A stretch of DNA of 64,000 nt from Eopsaltria australis (Eukaryota > Chordata > Aves > Passeriformes > Petroicidae), in NCBI GenBank assembly GCA_034509425.1, contig JAVTVJ010000143.1, positions 4,713,001 through 4,777,000 of the forward strand, written 5' to 3'. The position numbers and the translations under genes are program-made. Positions 37,363 to 51,000 of the stretch are shown in pieces (position 1 is the first letter of the stretch; every line of letters starts with the position of its first letter). The notes under the pieces are model-generated. The model saw only the letters and a program-made list of their open reading frames with translations. It made no database searches and was not told the origin of the DNA.

Positions 37363-40300
37363 GAGTAGTATGATCAGCTGGTGTCAGAGTTGAGCATGTG
37401 CCAGAAAAATTAAGCCAGCCAGGGGCTACTACACAATACAGATCATGTTTGGCAGAATTTTCTTTTGAAATATTTGCATTCCTGGACTGGTGTAGCTTCC
37501 CTCAGTGCACGGTGATGCTGACTTTTCTGAAATCCCCTGGTTTAGGATTGTGCTGAAGGAATTGCTATTCCACCCTAAGTCAGTCAGTTTGAGTGTTACA
37601 GATGCCAAATTGCTCTCTTTTATTTAAACTCGTGACAGAAGAGCGATTTAGTATATTTTCCAAAATAAATAACTTGAAAAATAAGTGCAAATTTTCAGGC
37701 CTTAGTGGGTAATAAAGACAAACCACTCAGCACAGAGTTGACATAAAAAAATGCTGTAGTTGCATAAAATCTTCTATTTATCTCATCTTGCAGGTTAGAA
37801 AAGAAAATGTATTTAGAATGAGAAACAGTAACAACTGTGTAAGTGTGAGTTTGGATGTCACCAGAAGCATGAAGAGTTCACTCGTTCTCTTACAGCCGGG
37901 CATTCCTACACAGGAAATTTGTGATGTTTCTCAGCAATATGAGCCCTTAAGCTCCAGTCTGCACCAGCAGCTCTCTGGACTGGGCTCCAAGGCAGTTTTA
38001 TTCCTGAAAGCCCTCAGTTTTATCCCAAACTGGGGGAGCACAGTGCTTTTCTAGCCCAAATATGCACAGACTTACAGCCTCCTCCTGAGCAAACCCCACT
38101 CCCTGCTCTCCAGGCCGAGCAGGACACCTCTGAAAATCCTGCTCAGACCTTGCCTTAGGGGATTCTAGAGCATCCTATGGCATTGATCTAACGGGAAGTC
38201 TGGACTCAGGCAACAGGAGGAAAATCCTACTAACTTCCCCCAAGATTGTACTTTACGAGATGCTCAAACAAGAAAATGCAAGTCCAAGTTTACCACACCA
38301 AAGTATTTAACTCCAGAAAGGAAAATGAAACAAGAAAAAGCAATACCAGCTTGCACTTTCCAGTAAGATCCCTTTTTCCTCCAGGATGTTGTTCAGCCCA
38401 AGCTCTAAGCTGTGCAGCTCCATCTGTGAGGATTTTTCTGAGCCATCTCTGGCCTTTTGTGTAAGATGAACTCAAGTGTTTTCTCCCTACCACCTCTCCT
38501 CAATTTTCTGTTGTCATTAGAGGCTCTTGCCGTGACAGAAAAATATGCAAAGTTTCATATTTTTATATGAATAATTTTGCAGGCAAGCAGGCAAAATTTC
38601 ATCAAGGCACATGAGAGTTTTACAAAAGCACACATCAGGTCAAAAAAAGACAAAAAAAAAAAGAAATTGATGTGGGAAGGCAAAGATTGAGCTGCTTTTG
38701 ATCTGCAGGGGGAAGCTGCCAGAGGATTCAGCTCCCTCTGCTTAAGAGCTTCACTTTGGGCTTTTGACAGGAGGAAGGAAGATTGTGAAAAGGATGAAGA
38801 CAGCAGTGGGCGTTTTCATTGTTGTAAGACAAAAAAATCACCATAGGAAAGGCAAAGAGCCTCTTACAAACACTGGTAAAAATTCAGAACAGAATATTCC
38901 CATCAAAATGAAAAGCCACAACAGGAGGACTGGAGGAAGTTTCCTACTCAATTGTGAGTATCTCACTATCATTTTTGTAGCTCAGACCAGCCAAATTAAA
39001 AAAAATATAATCTTTTCCATGTGGCTGATAATTTACTGTTGTTAATATCATAATACACATTATTATTATTTCAATTAACTTTTCTGGGTTTGATAACCTT
39101 ATTGCAGTTTTACTTCCTGAAAAAAAAATTAATCTGCAGAAATGTGCAACAATTTTACCAATACATCTGCAGGGAAATTTCTAAGATTTACTCCACAGTG
39201 AACAACATATTCATCTCTTTATAAGTATTTCCCCAGCCCCCAAGAGCTCCCTTCAAAACAAATTAACTTATTTTCCAAGCTAGAACAGAGTGAAATTGTA
39301 AAAGAATACCAAAAGGATTTCAAGTTCTTCAAGCTGTTGGTCTGCTTAAGAAAACTTGATTACCAAAGGTAGAAAAACTCAGACTTCTGGATCTGGCAAT
39401 AAATATAGAAAGTCAAGTAATTTACATTTCTTATGGTCTATACTAGCCTAAGATTATCTATGATATTTTTCACTCCTTATTCACTCAGGCTACTGATCTA
39501 CTACAGAAGATTAAGATGTAAAAGTCTGGCCTGCAAACTCAAAAATCAGATTTCATATCCATAACTCAACTCCCACTCTTACAAAGCAGGTCTCTGCCTC
39601 ATTCATGAGCGCTTTACTCTGGTCCCTCCTCAGGCACAGAGGATGTTTTAAACTTCAAATTAATCCTCTTGCTGTAGGAGCTTGCAAGTCCTTCTCAACA
39701 CACTTGGCCAACTGTTAGGACTCCAACAGTTTTCTTTATTTATTCCTTGAAATTAAAAATGCATTCCTGTCATGAATTAACCCTTTCCTACTGGATCACA
39801 GCTTTCCCTGCTGCGTTCATTCTGTTTGTACACTTCATATAGGTATTGCTGAGGGGACAAACAGATGTTTGCATACATGCTGGGAGGCACACTGCATCAA
39901 ATCAACTGTAAAATGAGGTTTGTGTGTATGTAAACTTGGGATTTTAGATGGAAAGAAGCCTTAGTAACAAACAGAAGAAGGGCAAAGTCTAAGAAATAAT
40001 CATAGTGAAACTTGCTGGACCACTGAATGAAGTCAAGATATTTAACATTACCCATCCTCCTTTGAACCAACATTATTACACCACAGAAAAACCCAAAATT
40101 TCAGTTTCTGGAGTAGTTTTATGAGTATTTGGGAATACTTAGGCTTAATATCTCAAGAGGCCCCATTTGCCCAGTTTATGAAAGCTTTTGTCAGTTTCTG
40201 TCTGCAGGTCCCAATCAGTTATTTCACATTTTTAGGTCTCTAATCTTACATTTTCTCTCTTTCAAAAATCATCCCAGGTAAACATCAACTGACAGGGGAC

Positions 40301-42134
40301 AGCAGGAAGCCAAACTATCTCAAAAGTATTACAAGGTGTTTCTGCCAAGAATTAGCAATTTGACCACAATGCAATTGCAAAATCACTCCCTTAAAATGAC
40401 CAAAGTCCAGAAGTTACGTTTTAATAACCTTTTCCTCCCTTGTAGCCATGTGTATTTTACCTGCCTTCCCTCTACACGTACTGTCTCACCTCCTGCACGA
40501 TCCTGGCTCCTGGACAACACTATACAACTTATCACTGTTTAATATTAAAGCATTGTCATTTAATTTTCAGGGCAGGCAGCAATGCAAACATTTGCAAAGC
40601 AAGCCAAGAACAGCTGCAAATAAAATCAGAAAATTTCAAAGAGCTGAGCTTGCCTGATACGTTCTAATCACAGAGAAGGCAGCGGCTACCAACAACTTTT
40701 TAACACCAAAGCAGTAACTGTTCATAAAATCAGATATCCTTGCTATAATTTGAATTTTCTGGAGGCATTGTGGGCATCCCTCTGCTCTCAAGCAATCCTT
40801 TTGTACCAGATGCCAACCACAAGAGAACACGCAGTTCTCAAGATGGTTGGGGTGAAGACACTCAAGTGCTCTTGTCACCATTTTCCCATTATTTTCTCTT
40901 TTCTACAACACTCAAAGTAACACAGAAGTACTCAGAGGGTATCTGATTCTCCAGTGAGAATCTTATTTTAATTCTCAGAACACTTCCAACTTCCAAGTAC
41001 CAAAATAAAAAGAAAAGCTCGTACAAGAAAAATTGCAAATAATGTTATATGAAGAAATATACTAGAAAGGAACATTCTAAGTCAAAATCATGTTGCTGCA
41101 GTATACTTGCAAAGCAAAGTCAAATTATTTTGTCTATTAAAAACATCCCAGCCAGCACACAGAATAACTGCAAGGCACTTACAAGGCTTCCAGGTGATGC
41201 AAATATAACTTTCAAAAAATAAAAATAGAGTACACTTTAAAAAAATCAATAATATTATTATAGAAATTAATAATCCCCAAATGCCAACATCTTAAGGAAA
41301 TATTCATCATCTCTGTTGGACTTTCAGAGCTTGTACTACAGTCTGTTACTTCAAAACCAGAGTGCCTTTGTAAGGTTTGTTTGCCTGGATGGTACAGTGC
41401 CTACAGCTACTGTGTCGTGGAACTGTTGCTTTAAATAAAAAAAATATGCAAGATCTCACACGGCCTTTTTGATCTTGTAAATGTCAGACTTCAGGGCTGT
41501 TTGTTTTATTACCCTACAACTATAATTTATTTGAGGTTTTAATATTGCTTATCAGTTAAGCAGAGGAAACCTGATCATAATTGTGTTCTCAGCAGTGCTA
41601 TCTCGACATTGTGTGCTCTAAGTGCTGCTTTCATTGTCTGCAAAACCACAATTCTTCCAAAATTTGTAACATCATCTGCCAGCTTCCTTGACTGGGTAAC
41701 AACAAACGCACCGGCTCCAAGTTCTTCAAATTCCTGCTTCCATTAAAGCCATGCAGCATCCTAAGCACATCTGCATGCTCCTAACCTAGCCAAGAAATGG
41801 GCAGGAATTAGAAAAACGTAATGCTTTAAAACGAAATTTTAAGCAGACAACTTTATTCTAAAAGGGACCACAAAGCTTTTTCTAGGTTTTCCAAAACAAA
41901 GTCAGTACACTTTGCTTTTTAGCCTGCAAGTCGAATGTCTTAGGTTACAATAGCATGTATTCTATCACCATCTTCAAAAGCTGCTAAAACCAGGTAGGGC
42001 ACTCTTCTTAACTCATCCCTGATAACTCCAGGGGGTATCTTCTGTTAATGGGCCATTGAGTCCACTGATAAAACTACATCATCCCATCCTGAGATGCCCT
42101 GCCCAGGGGGAGGAACCAAGCATCCCTTTCTGGA

Positions 42135-42140
42135 TATAAA
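42135..42140 (+). promoter_or_regulatory. TATA box of the LTR
   Basis: TATAAA inside TGGATATAAACTGG, about 265 bp before the LTR polyadenylation signal, which is the expected order and strand for an LTR promoter. Activity is inferred, not shown. Confidence 0.6.
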
Positions 42141-42401
42141 CTGGAATTTGAAACACCACAAGTCAGCTTTTCCACTGGATTCCCAGAGGAAGACAAGACC
42201 CTTCTACACCACCACTGGACCTTCAGAGGAGAACTATACCTTTCACAGGATCACTGCTTCAACAGAACCACATCTATCACTCCCAGAGGACTGCAGCCAC
42301 CATCTAATTGGACTGCTGCCAACACCCTGACCGACAGGGTGTCAGGTTGTATTCTGACTCTGTCAGTGTTTTTGTGCTATTGCATTTATTTTAATTTTTC
42401 T

Positions 42402-42407
42402 ATTAAA
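42402..42407 (+). promoter_or_regulatory. Polyadenylation signal of the LTR
   Basis: ATTAAA, the common variant of AATAAA, lies in an AT-rich segment about 45 bp before the LTR's right end. It would mark the end of R in a retroviral LTR, followed by the short U5-like part. Confidence 0.6.
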
Positions 42408-42453
42408 TTGTAGTTCTTTGAGTCTCTCTCTGATTTGCTTTCAAACTACCACA

Positions 42454-45400
42454 TCGAATTACATAGATTCCCATTTCAGAATACTTTAATTTTCTATTCT
42501 GATTTAGCCCTTGAATGAATATTACTCCATAAATCAGAAGACACTGTCCAAAAAGAAGCACAACAGAGAAAAGTGTGTCCAGTGTTCTTGGCAGTGCTGA
42601 CCTTGAGGACACTCACTGCAGTTACCCCAGGATCCTACTTGGCTGCTGCCCTTCCTCACTCACAAATACAAAATTTCATCCTTTCACATTTAAAAGGACC
42701 AAAAACCTAAGGCTAAACATTATTGTTACTTGACCTCTCACATAATTTCCCCAACGAACTCACAAGGAAACAAGTTTTCCCCACAATTCAGTGTGAAAAA
42801 AATAAGGAAGTTTTGATTTTTTTTTTTTGCTGTGCAAAAGAAAAGAGTTACATTTCCAGAAGCACCAGTGGCACACAGAAGATCACCACTGAAGACACAA
42901 AAAGTCAAATAAGTCTCTGCGATATGATGATTAAGACTTAGATTGGGATATCCTGACTGAGGCACATTGCTCCCTACTGGCAGCACTAAAAAGAAAGGGC
43001 TGGGTTCAAGTCCTGTGATCTAAAATTTGTGCTTTCTTTCATCATGATGGGCTCAATTCCTTTACTCTTATTAACACTGAGCAGTACTCTTACTCTTCCA
43101 GGGATTATTTGTAAACCAAGGACACAGGAATTAGAGTCACTGGATGGTACAGACACAAAAGACATTTAAAAATGTGAGTTTTCTGTGAGTAGGCAAATTG
43201 AAACACAAGGATTTTTGCCTCAAAGACAATCCAGACAATAGCTTTGGTAATTATTAATTGCACCTTTCATGTGGAAGTGAACCCTGAAAACTAAACAGCA
43301 ATTTAAATGTAAAAATTAAGTATTCCACTCTAGATAAGATCTTACTAGAGGGGGACTGGTTGACTTCTTACTATAATCTTTTTTCTGTTTAACAAAACCA
43401 GCCAAACCCTCTTAAGTGCTCCCACTGTTGCTTTTTATAAAAATAAACCAGTCTTGTTATCAGCATAGCAATGCTCCCAAGACAAATTACACCACTAATC
43501 ATCTTGTGCCAGGAAAACTTCCTGCTGCAGACGCACAATTAATCAGAGCAGAAATTCTACCCAATCTGAGAGGAAAGGTATTTCATGTGTGGTTACCCTG
43601 TGCACAGCAACTCTGGCACATCCCCACGGAGCTGTTTAGCACCAAAACCCAGAACGTTTGTCCTGACAGGGAGCTCTGTCCCAGATATTTGGCCCTGTTG
43701 GAATCTCCTCCCTCTATGGGACATTCACAACAAACCCCTTTTCAGAAAGGAGTAGGAACAAGGGAATGAACAAGGTTTAAAACCCTGATATGAAATGGGT
43801 CTCACATGCACAGCAGGATCAGGGGAATAAATGAAAAGGGAAAAAATTAATATTCTCCTTTACATCTTGTTAAGAATTACTTCCTTTCACAGTAAATATT
43901 TTCTAACAAGATAAGCAACTGAGTTGTTTGTGTTTGGGTTTTTGTTGTTGTTGTTGTTTTATTTCTTAGTAACTTTGACTGGGAATAATATTCTGCATAC
44001 ACCCTCTGAAGATCCACAGATTTCTGCAGAATGTCCAAGGACACCAAGGAGATTTCATTTTGTTCACTGAGTGATCTCAAACTGTAAAAACATACGCAGC
44101 TTCCCCAAAGTAGGTCTGCTCTCTAGCACTTAGCAAGAAGTAAGAGCTCAAGCTCTTCAATTCCAGCCAAGAAACAAATCACAAAGAAAGCAGAAAGCCC
44201 AAAACAAACACACATTCTGAGAGCTCAGTACACACACCGACTGCTCAACATACGCAGCGAGCACCCTAACAATCCTTATTTTCTGGTGCTGGCAGAATAC
44301 ACAGCGATGTTTCTGTGTGACTGTTGTAACTTGCTCTGTAATTCTGTGCCAAAACCAGAAACGTGGTAATGACATTGAATAGGTAATTAGGAACTATTAG
44401 AGCAGTATACAAACCAGGGCGTAGCCGAGGTGCGAGCATCTGTCTAAGCCACCCGGGGGGATTTGGCTTCCTAACAAAGCACCAGAGATGGTGGTGCCTC
44501 TGTAAAATTTTGTGTAAATCACTCGGATGGGCTATCAAAGGGTGAAACAAACCAGAATTTCATGTTAAATCCTATCACAACAAAAATGTGAAGTAGGAGA
44601 ATAATTTTATATCCTTACTGCCCCTTAAAAATACACCAACAAAGCCACAGACAACAAAACATAACACAACTGTGGACGGAGTTTCAAGGAAAATGGGCTT
44701 AGCACCCTCTTGGTTTTTTTAATGTCAGGGATTTGAGGTACCCTGTAGACTTCTCCAGTTTCAATTGACAGGGGGGGAATGGGTACAGTGGTATTTGTGT
44801 GTCCCCATACAAGACACAAAGCTTTGTTTCCCTAGGCAGCAGCAGCAGCAGCCAGCCAACTCCCAGCCCCATCACATTTTTTTCACTCCTTGCTACCAGC
44901 AGTTGCTGCAAAAGCAGGAATTCCACTTTATTCCTCCTCCTCAATAGTAGTGGAATTTTCTTTGCTTCTCCACAGCTCAAACAAGGGAAGAGGGAGAGAT
45001 GACAAACTTTTGTGAATATAACTCTGCGTCTATGTGATATTAGAAGCGGTAATTGTTGTGTTCCAAGAGGATTAGTAGAGAATTGGTAATTGATGGATTC
45101 ACCACTGGTAAAGTCTTGTACCAAACATTCCCAGAAAAGAAATTTCCAAAGCTTGTTCATATGGAGAACCTTTCTGTGCTTGCAGTAAGTTTGGGGACAC
45201 AATGTTGCTCGAGGAGTAATAACAAACCAAAATACATTCATGGTTTCAACCAGATGAGGACAAACCCAGACAGCCCTGGGAGCCTGAACCTTTTCCCTGG
45301 ATGCCAATTATAGATCCCTTGATCCTCAGGCACATCCCTGCACATCAGAATAAGATCAAGTAAACCAGCAAGTCAGGCCTTGCCAGTTGTAAGTAGGTCT

Positions 45401-48000
45401 CTGGATCCAAAGGATGAAAAAAGAATGAAGCAGAGGGCTTTATCTGCATGGGCTGCAAGGGAAGGTCAGCCCTGCAGAAGGCAGGGCTGCACAAAGCCTG
45501 GCAGGGAGCTGACAGGTCATGCAGCAAAGCTGGGGCACCAACACAGAGAGGCCCCCAGCTTGTAGCTGCCACTGCAAAGAGAAACATCAAAAATGCTAAT
45601 GCTGAGTTATCACACGGATGGAAAGCTGAGGAGGCTGAAAGGGTAGAACAATCTGAGCAGGTAAAGCATTCAGAGGTTTGTTCTGCAATGACTCATGAAC
45701 AAACACTGGAGAATTCTCTGAAACAAAGTCAGGACTCATTACCCCATATAAACCTTTTAGCACTACTATTTCCTGCACTACAGATTTTAGAGTTTGTTTT
45801 GAGCTCTTTACAGCCCAGAAGTTATTCCAAAATGTACCTGAACAATCACAGCTCTACTGCAGATCAACCACTGGTTTCTCACAAGCTATTCAATTTTCTG
45901 GCCCATTCCTTCTTTTAATATAGTGCAAGAAATTATTCCAAAGAGTATCTATCTATCCATTAACACTTAACACAGGAACAAGTCTGTGCTTGCACCTGAG
46001 CTAGCCCAGCCTGCAGCACTGGGAAGGCCATTTCAATGGAGCAAAGGGAAATACACCAACAGTTACTAAGGGCTGGCTCTGAAACACCTCAGCACTCCCA
46101 CAGATCTCAAATACCTTTGGGTCTTCTCCAGGGCAGACAGCACTGAGAACAATAAACAGACCTGAGGGATTGAATATATGTACTAAAGATACCAAAAGTA
46201 TCTGTTCAGCAACTCTTACCCAGTAAAAGTAAAATCATACCACTTTCAGTTCTTTCTAGCTGCCCTCTTGACCTACTAACTGCAGAAAGAGGCAAGAGCT
46301 CAGACTGCCCTTACCTGAAGAGCTCTGCTGTGATGCTGTCTCTGCAAAGTCCAATATCAATCTATATTTCTGGCACATTTAACGCTGTGTGGCCACTGCA
46401 CAGACAGACACCAGCCCAAATTCCCACCTGGGCTGAAGGAGAAATTCCCTCTGGCTGTTCACTTGCTTTCCATTGTGTATAACTCGTAATTGTTCGGCAC
46501 TGCTGTGAGAACAAGACAGGGGCTTTACCTGACCTCTGCTGGGGAGACATAAGAGCCCAGGGCTAGGAAGAACAGTAGAAATGGAGCTATTGAGTTGTCT
46601 GGTTACTGCTTGCACTAAAGAGCCTCTGGTAATAGCAGTGTTAAAGCTTGTACAGTGTGAGGTGCCTGTTCTAGGAATTCCACTTCTTGTTCATCCTCCT
46701 TGCCCCTCTCTGCCATGTAAGAGTCTATGCCAGAATTATCAAAGGCAGCTGTCAAAGCTTTAATGCATGATAAAACCATGAAAATGTATTGGCAGCATTG
46801 CCAAAACTACTGTTGCTCTGAGTCTGCTGTGGTTATTAAATGGTTACACCAGGTTTTCTCATAATAAAGGCACATAATTAGTGGCAGTGAAATTATTGGC
46901 TGTAGAAAAGCAAATAAGGCAGGTCTTAGGTACTTAGGCAGGATTTTATACTGAAGAGAAACATCTTTTGCTATATCAGAACTTAAAATATGGGAAAATA
47001 GATGCAAAGATTTTTTCAATAAATAAATAAATAATAGAAATGAACTCCTGGTTTCCAAATAACGGTACCCCCTTGTACAGATTTATGTGCTTATTAAACA
47101 TAAAGCATGGAAAAGAGGCAGAAAACCATCAGTTTGACAAGGAAGTTTCAGCAATGCTTAGAATGAGATCAGTAGCTAAAGTCCAAGTCTATCAGAAGAA
47201 GCTGATGGCTTCTGAAGATCAGTCTGCATGAGGTACTACAATGCTGGGCAACAATTTAACCTGCTTGTGGCACCAGTTATGAAATTTTAGTTATGTGTAA
47301 TGGTTGGAGAGAATTTTACAGAAATACCTTTATCAGAATCTCGAGAAAAATGGACTCTCAGAATCCTAACAATTTCCAGTTCACTGTGTCTTATGAGGGC
47401 TCCTTCTCTGGTCCAGCTGAGAGAAAAACAGGCAGCACAGGCCAGGTGTGGGTGTGCAGGAAGGTGAAGGGATAGTCTGTGCTGGGGAAGCCAGCACATT
47501 GCTTTTATTCTGTGCCAAATCCTCAAGGGCTTCTTTAAAATTCACCAACAGACAAAAAGCTGTGAAAAGAAGGGGGACCTGAGCTCTCACCCAAAAGCCC
47601 CTCTCTCTGCATTCCCCACAGAGGTGTTTTCTCTCTACCAAATACATTATCACCCAAAATAACCACACGGAGTGAAGAGCACCACAACACCACAGCAAGA
47701 AGCAAGGGGTGTGTTTGCTTCACAGACAGCTCCTCTGGCACATTGTGTTCAGGCTGTGGAGCTCGAGCTGCAGAGAGATATCATCAGTGCCAGGTGAAGA
47801 ACCCCAAAGCCTCGAAGTGCAGTCTAAATGCCAACTGTGCCAAAGCAGTCCTCTGCTCTCTGCAGGTTTCTGTGGGAAAGCAGTGCTGTTTGAGGGAAGG
47901 GACTCTTAAAAGTGGTTGTTGGAGAGCCCACACAGAAGGCAGTGACCTTTGTATGACTCCCTTCTAACACAGAGCTCAGCAATACTGACTGACCATAAAA
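42454..48000. other. Unique non-coding DNA, no gene seen
   Basis: No gene recognised. Small simple repeats are T12 (42817-42828), GTT x 5 (43944-43958), CAG x 5 (44837-44851) and AAAT x 4 (47018-47035). The longest frame of the window, 202 codons on the minus strand at 44699-45307, has no domain, signal peptide or splice context that I can support and is treated as chance. About 44.40-44.54 kb, with the unusual string CACCCGGGGGGATTTGG, is non-repetitive and could be a conserved element. About 47.4-47.97 kb is GC-richer. Confidence 0.55.
44837..44851. repeat. CAG x 5 trinucleotide repeat
   Basis: Five pure CAG units followed by CCAG. It is short and within normal range for non-coding DNA. 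It would encode Ser or Gln runs only in chance frames. Confidence 0.9.
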
Positions 48001-51000
48001 GCAGGCAGAGGATCACAGGCAACTTTGCTGTTAATGATGATAGGAGCTAAAAGATAAGCAGGAATATCATCAAGATCCCTTTTCCCTTATAGGTGAGGCT
48101 CACTGAAGTTTAAAATTTAGAAGACGCAAATCAATTTTTCTACAAGGGCATTGTTTTAGTCCATAGGCAGCTTTTCATCACAGCATGTTTTACACAGACA
48201 TACAGCTTTTTTTCCCCCACACCAGAAGATGACAAAACAGCACAAAATGATTCTGGTTACACAGTGTAAGAAGTCAGTAGGCCAGACAGCTTAAGCCAAT
48301 TTCCCAGGGCTGCACAAAACACCAGCAGTCAGGATAGGACCGTGAGTCCTATTTCTGTTTCCTGCCCTATCTGCAAGGTTTGCTGCCTACAATATTAATA
48401 AGAAATGCCAGTTACAAAACACATTATCCTCTCTGGCAGATGGCAGGTGTAGAGGGATCCTTCTCTTACCAGCTGTGATGCAAACAGTAGGTCTATTTGA
48501 AACATCTTCAATGTTGCTTCAAATGGGCATTATACTTCTGCAACAGTCCATGAATGTTTGGGAAAACATGCTTGATTTCTGGGCATACTGGCAGGCATAA
48601 AATGCAATGTGTCAATAGTCTGTTGCTGTGTAAGACTTAGGGGCATTTTCCAAAGTCAGGGTAGCTGGGATCCCATATGGCACAGCCTTTGTAACACACA
48701 AAAGCTTCTGCCAAAACACCCCAATCTAACGAACAGACCACAGATAAGCTCCAGCACCTATTACAAACCTGTGAGAAAAATAAACTGCCATCCTGTTTCT
48801 CAGTGACTGCTTTTAGTCCAGGGAGTGATGCCCTCTGCCAGAAAAAGAAATCCATGCCAATTCAGCTAATAGTCAGAAACTTTTCTCATACATTAAGAGT
48901 GTAATGCCAGTTTTCCTGTTATTTCCCATGCTGCAGAGCCATGACGCATAAACAAATGGTTTAGCACACACAGAGGATAATACGCTTAGACAGTGACAAG
49001 TAACATCACGAAGAAGCAGGCTCTCCTCCTTTTCATGTGGCTCTGAGTAAAGCCCAGCAGATTTTCCTTCTTCTTCAACAGCAAAATGTCTCCTTACTTG
49101 CTGCTGCCCACACAGTTAAGGAGTGGAATTAGCAGGAGTGAAGGGATCCAGGAGACTTAAGGCCCCTGATGGCTTTGACTCATGCTGTGTATACAAAAAT
49201 CCATCTACTACCCTGCTCTGCCTTTATCCTGCCCCCTCCTTCTGTGAGGTTCTTCCCAGCCCTACTCATTTTCTGTCAGGGAGATTTTAAAACTGAAAAA
49301 TTGTCATTCCTAATTAAACTAATAAGACTAAAGTGGAAATGCAGTCAGGGAAGTGTTTCTACGGAAGCAGTGCATTCCTACCACCAACTTCTGCTCTCTG
49401 TGCATTTAGTCTCATCTATTTACCTGGCTGCTTTGCCTCATGTATCATTAACAGAACTGTTAATTAGTGTCCCAGGTCTGCAAGCAGTGTGAAGCAATTT
49501 CTGTGACTGGTACCTACATCCTGTCTGATGTGCCTTTAACACTGAAGGTCGCCCAACCTTGACTCCAAACAACCAGAACAAGTTTGCAGAGCTGGTAGAT
49601 AAAGAACTTTTATGTGAAAATTGTAATCTGAAAGCAACACCCTGCGTTGACAGAGGGCCTTTTAAAAAGTCACTTTTCTAAAATGGAATCTAGCCTACCA
49701 CAGGTATTCAAAGTGGAAAGGAATTGTTCAGTTGGAACTTCTCCAAGAGCAAGACCATGGGTCACAGAAGTACTGAAAAAAGTTCATGCACACAAGTAAG
49801 CCACAACATATCAGCTGTCTGCTGTTTCTACTGCATGGGCATCATGAAAATAATTACACCCAAGAGCAAAAATGGAGGGCTTTTTTTGCAGGTGTTCACG
49901 GAACTGCTTTATTTGCGGTCTCTTCTGGAGCATTTCAAACAAAATGGAAACTTACTACTAGAATTATAAATTTTGCCTTTTAGATTTAGAGGTACACACA
50001 GCAGTTTCACTGATTGCACGTGCTTTTTCAGAATGTCAAGAATGCACAGCAATACTATCCTGTAATCCATTCATATCTCCCTGAAAAGATAATTGATTCA
50101 TGTCTTGGAAAACATTTACAGACTGTAAACTGTAAATATGACAGTTGGAAGCTACTAAACACCAGAGCAGACGTGTCCTTCTCAAAGATGTGCGACTGCA
50201 AATGAGATTTCTCCTGCTTTTCTGTGTCTAACACAGAGCTGAAAGTGCTTTTGGAGGAAAACACAACATATAAAAGCTCCTATGCACACCAGCAGATGAC
50301 TTAATGTCATCAAATATAATGCTTCATATTGTCTTCAAATTTCTCAATTTTCAACTCAGCAATTGAAGATGAAGCATAAGTCAATGTGGTCAATGAAATA
50401 AGGAAAGAAGTGAGGTGTGGCATATAGACCAGAAATTATTTAGATGGCGGAGAAATGAGGGAGATTGGTGGGTAGTGGATGAGGAGCCAGTGGCAAGACA
50501 ATGTTCCTCATGATGGGAAGACAGATGGACAGAGAGACAGATGGAACATGGCTAATTATCACAGGTTCCAGTATTGAATCACAAAAGATGACCACAATAA
50601 AGTACTTAAGGGTAGGACAACAGAACCAATTGCAGGCATGTTTCACAAACAATTTCAAATTAATACAAATTGAGGCATTTCCTCCAAGCAATGTGTACAT
50701 TCATAAACAGGAATGTGTCTACATAGTTTCTGTGTTTCTCTACAGCTACAAACAGCAGCATAGTTCAAAAATTCGCCTTTCTGGCACGCAAAAAGTTCAT
50801 GTTTCAACACGTAGAATTCCAACTTTCAGAAAACAAATCTATCATTAATCTGAAAATACATGCACAAGACATATATCTATATTAAATCAACTATGCTTAT
50901 ATCAGAAACATTTACCTTAAAAATTTAATTAAAATGCTGATTTGTAAGGGATTTCCCCTAAATTAGTCAATAGGAATGAAAAACATCCAGAGTAGTAGTT

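Larger units (their letters stand above)
35709..41912. other. Unique AT-rich non-coding DNA, no gene seen
   Basis: No gene recognised. It contains an A/C-rich tract (36671-36724), a T17 run (37346-37362), a perfect hairpin (37057-37078), and octamers at 37472-37479 and 41197-41204. Three non-repetitive blocks read as possible conserved elements: 36.9-37.25 kb, 38.52-38.64 kb and 41.33-41.72 kb. They contain no transposon landmarks, but conservation cannot be judged from one sequence. Confidence 0.55.
41913..42453 (+). mobile_element. Solo LTR of an avian endogenous retrovirus-type element
   Basis: A non-coding block of about 540 bp with LTR architecture. It has a U3-like part with GGGCCATTGAGTCC and CCCTGCCCAGGGGGAGGAAC, a TATAAA box at 42135-42140, and a direct CCCAGAGGA motif (about 42181 and 42273). 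These are followed by a pyrimidine-rich AT segment with the polyadenylation signal ATTAAA at 42402-42407 and a U5-like end GAGTCTCTCTCTGATTTGC finishing near CCACA. I recognise this string set as common in passerine genomes. No gag, pol or env sequence, primer-binding site or second LTR lies on either side, so it is a solo LTR left by recombination. The right end is fairly firm. The left end is uncertain: it could start at 42043 (TGTTAATGGG). I find no clear target-site duplication. Confidence 0.75.

Noticed and set aside
43003..43013. GGTTCAAGTCC, a perfect tRNA B-box-like string
   Set aside because: There is no A box at the proper distance, the T stem does not pair, and no acceptor stem can be built. 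It is a chance match.
44699..45307. 202-codon minus-strand frame, longest in the window
   Set aside because: No domain, no motif, overlaps other frames on both strands, crosses a CAG repeat, and is of a length expected by chance in 64 kb.
45053..45313. Possible exon ending at a GTAAGT donor near 45185
   Set aside because: The donor-like string is common by chance. I see no convincing acceptor and polypyrimidine tract upstream, and the peptide matches nothing I know.
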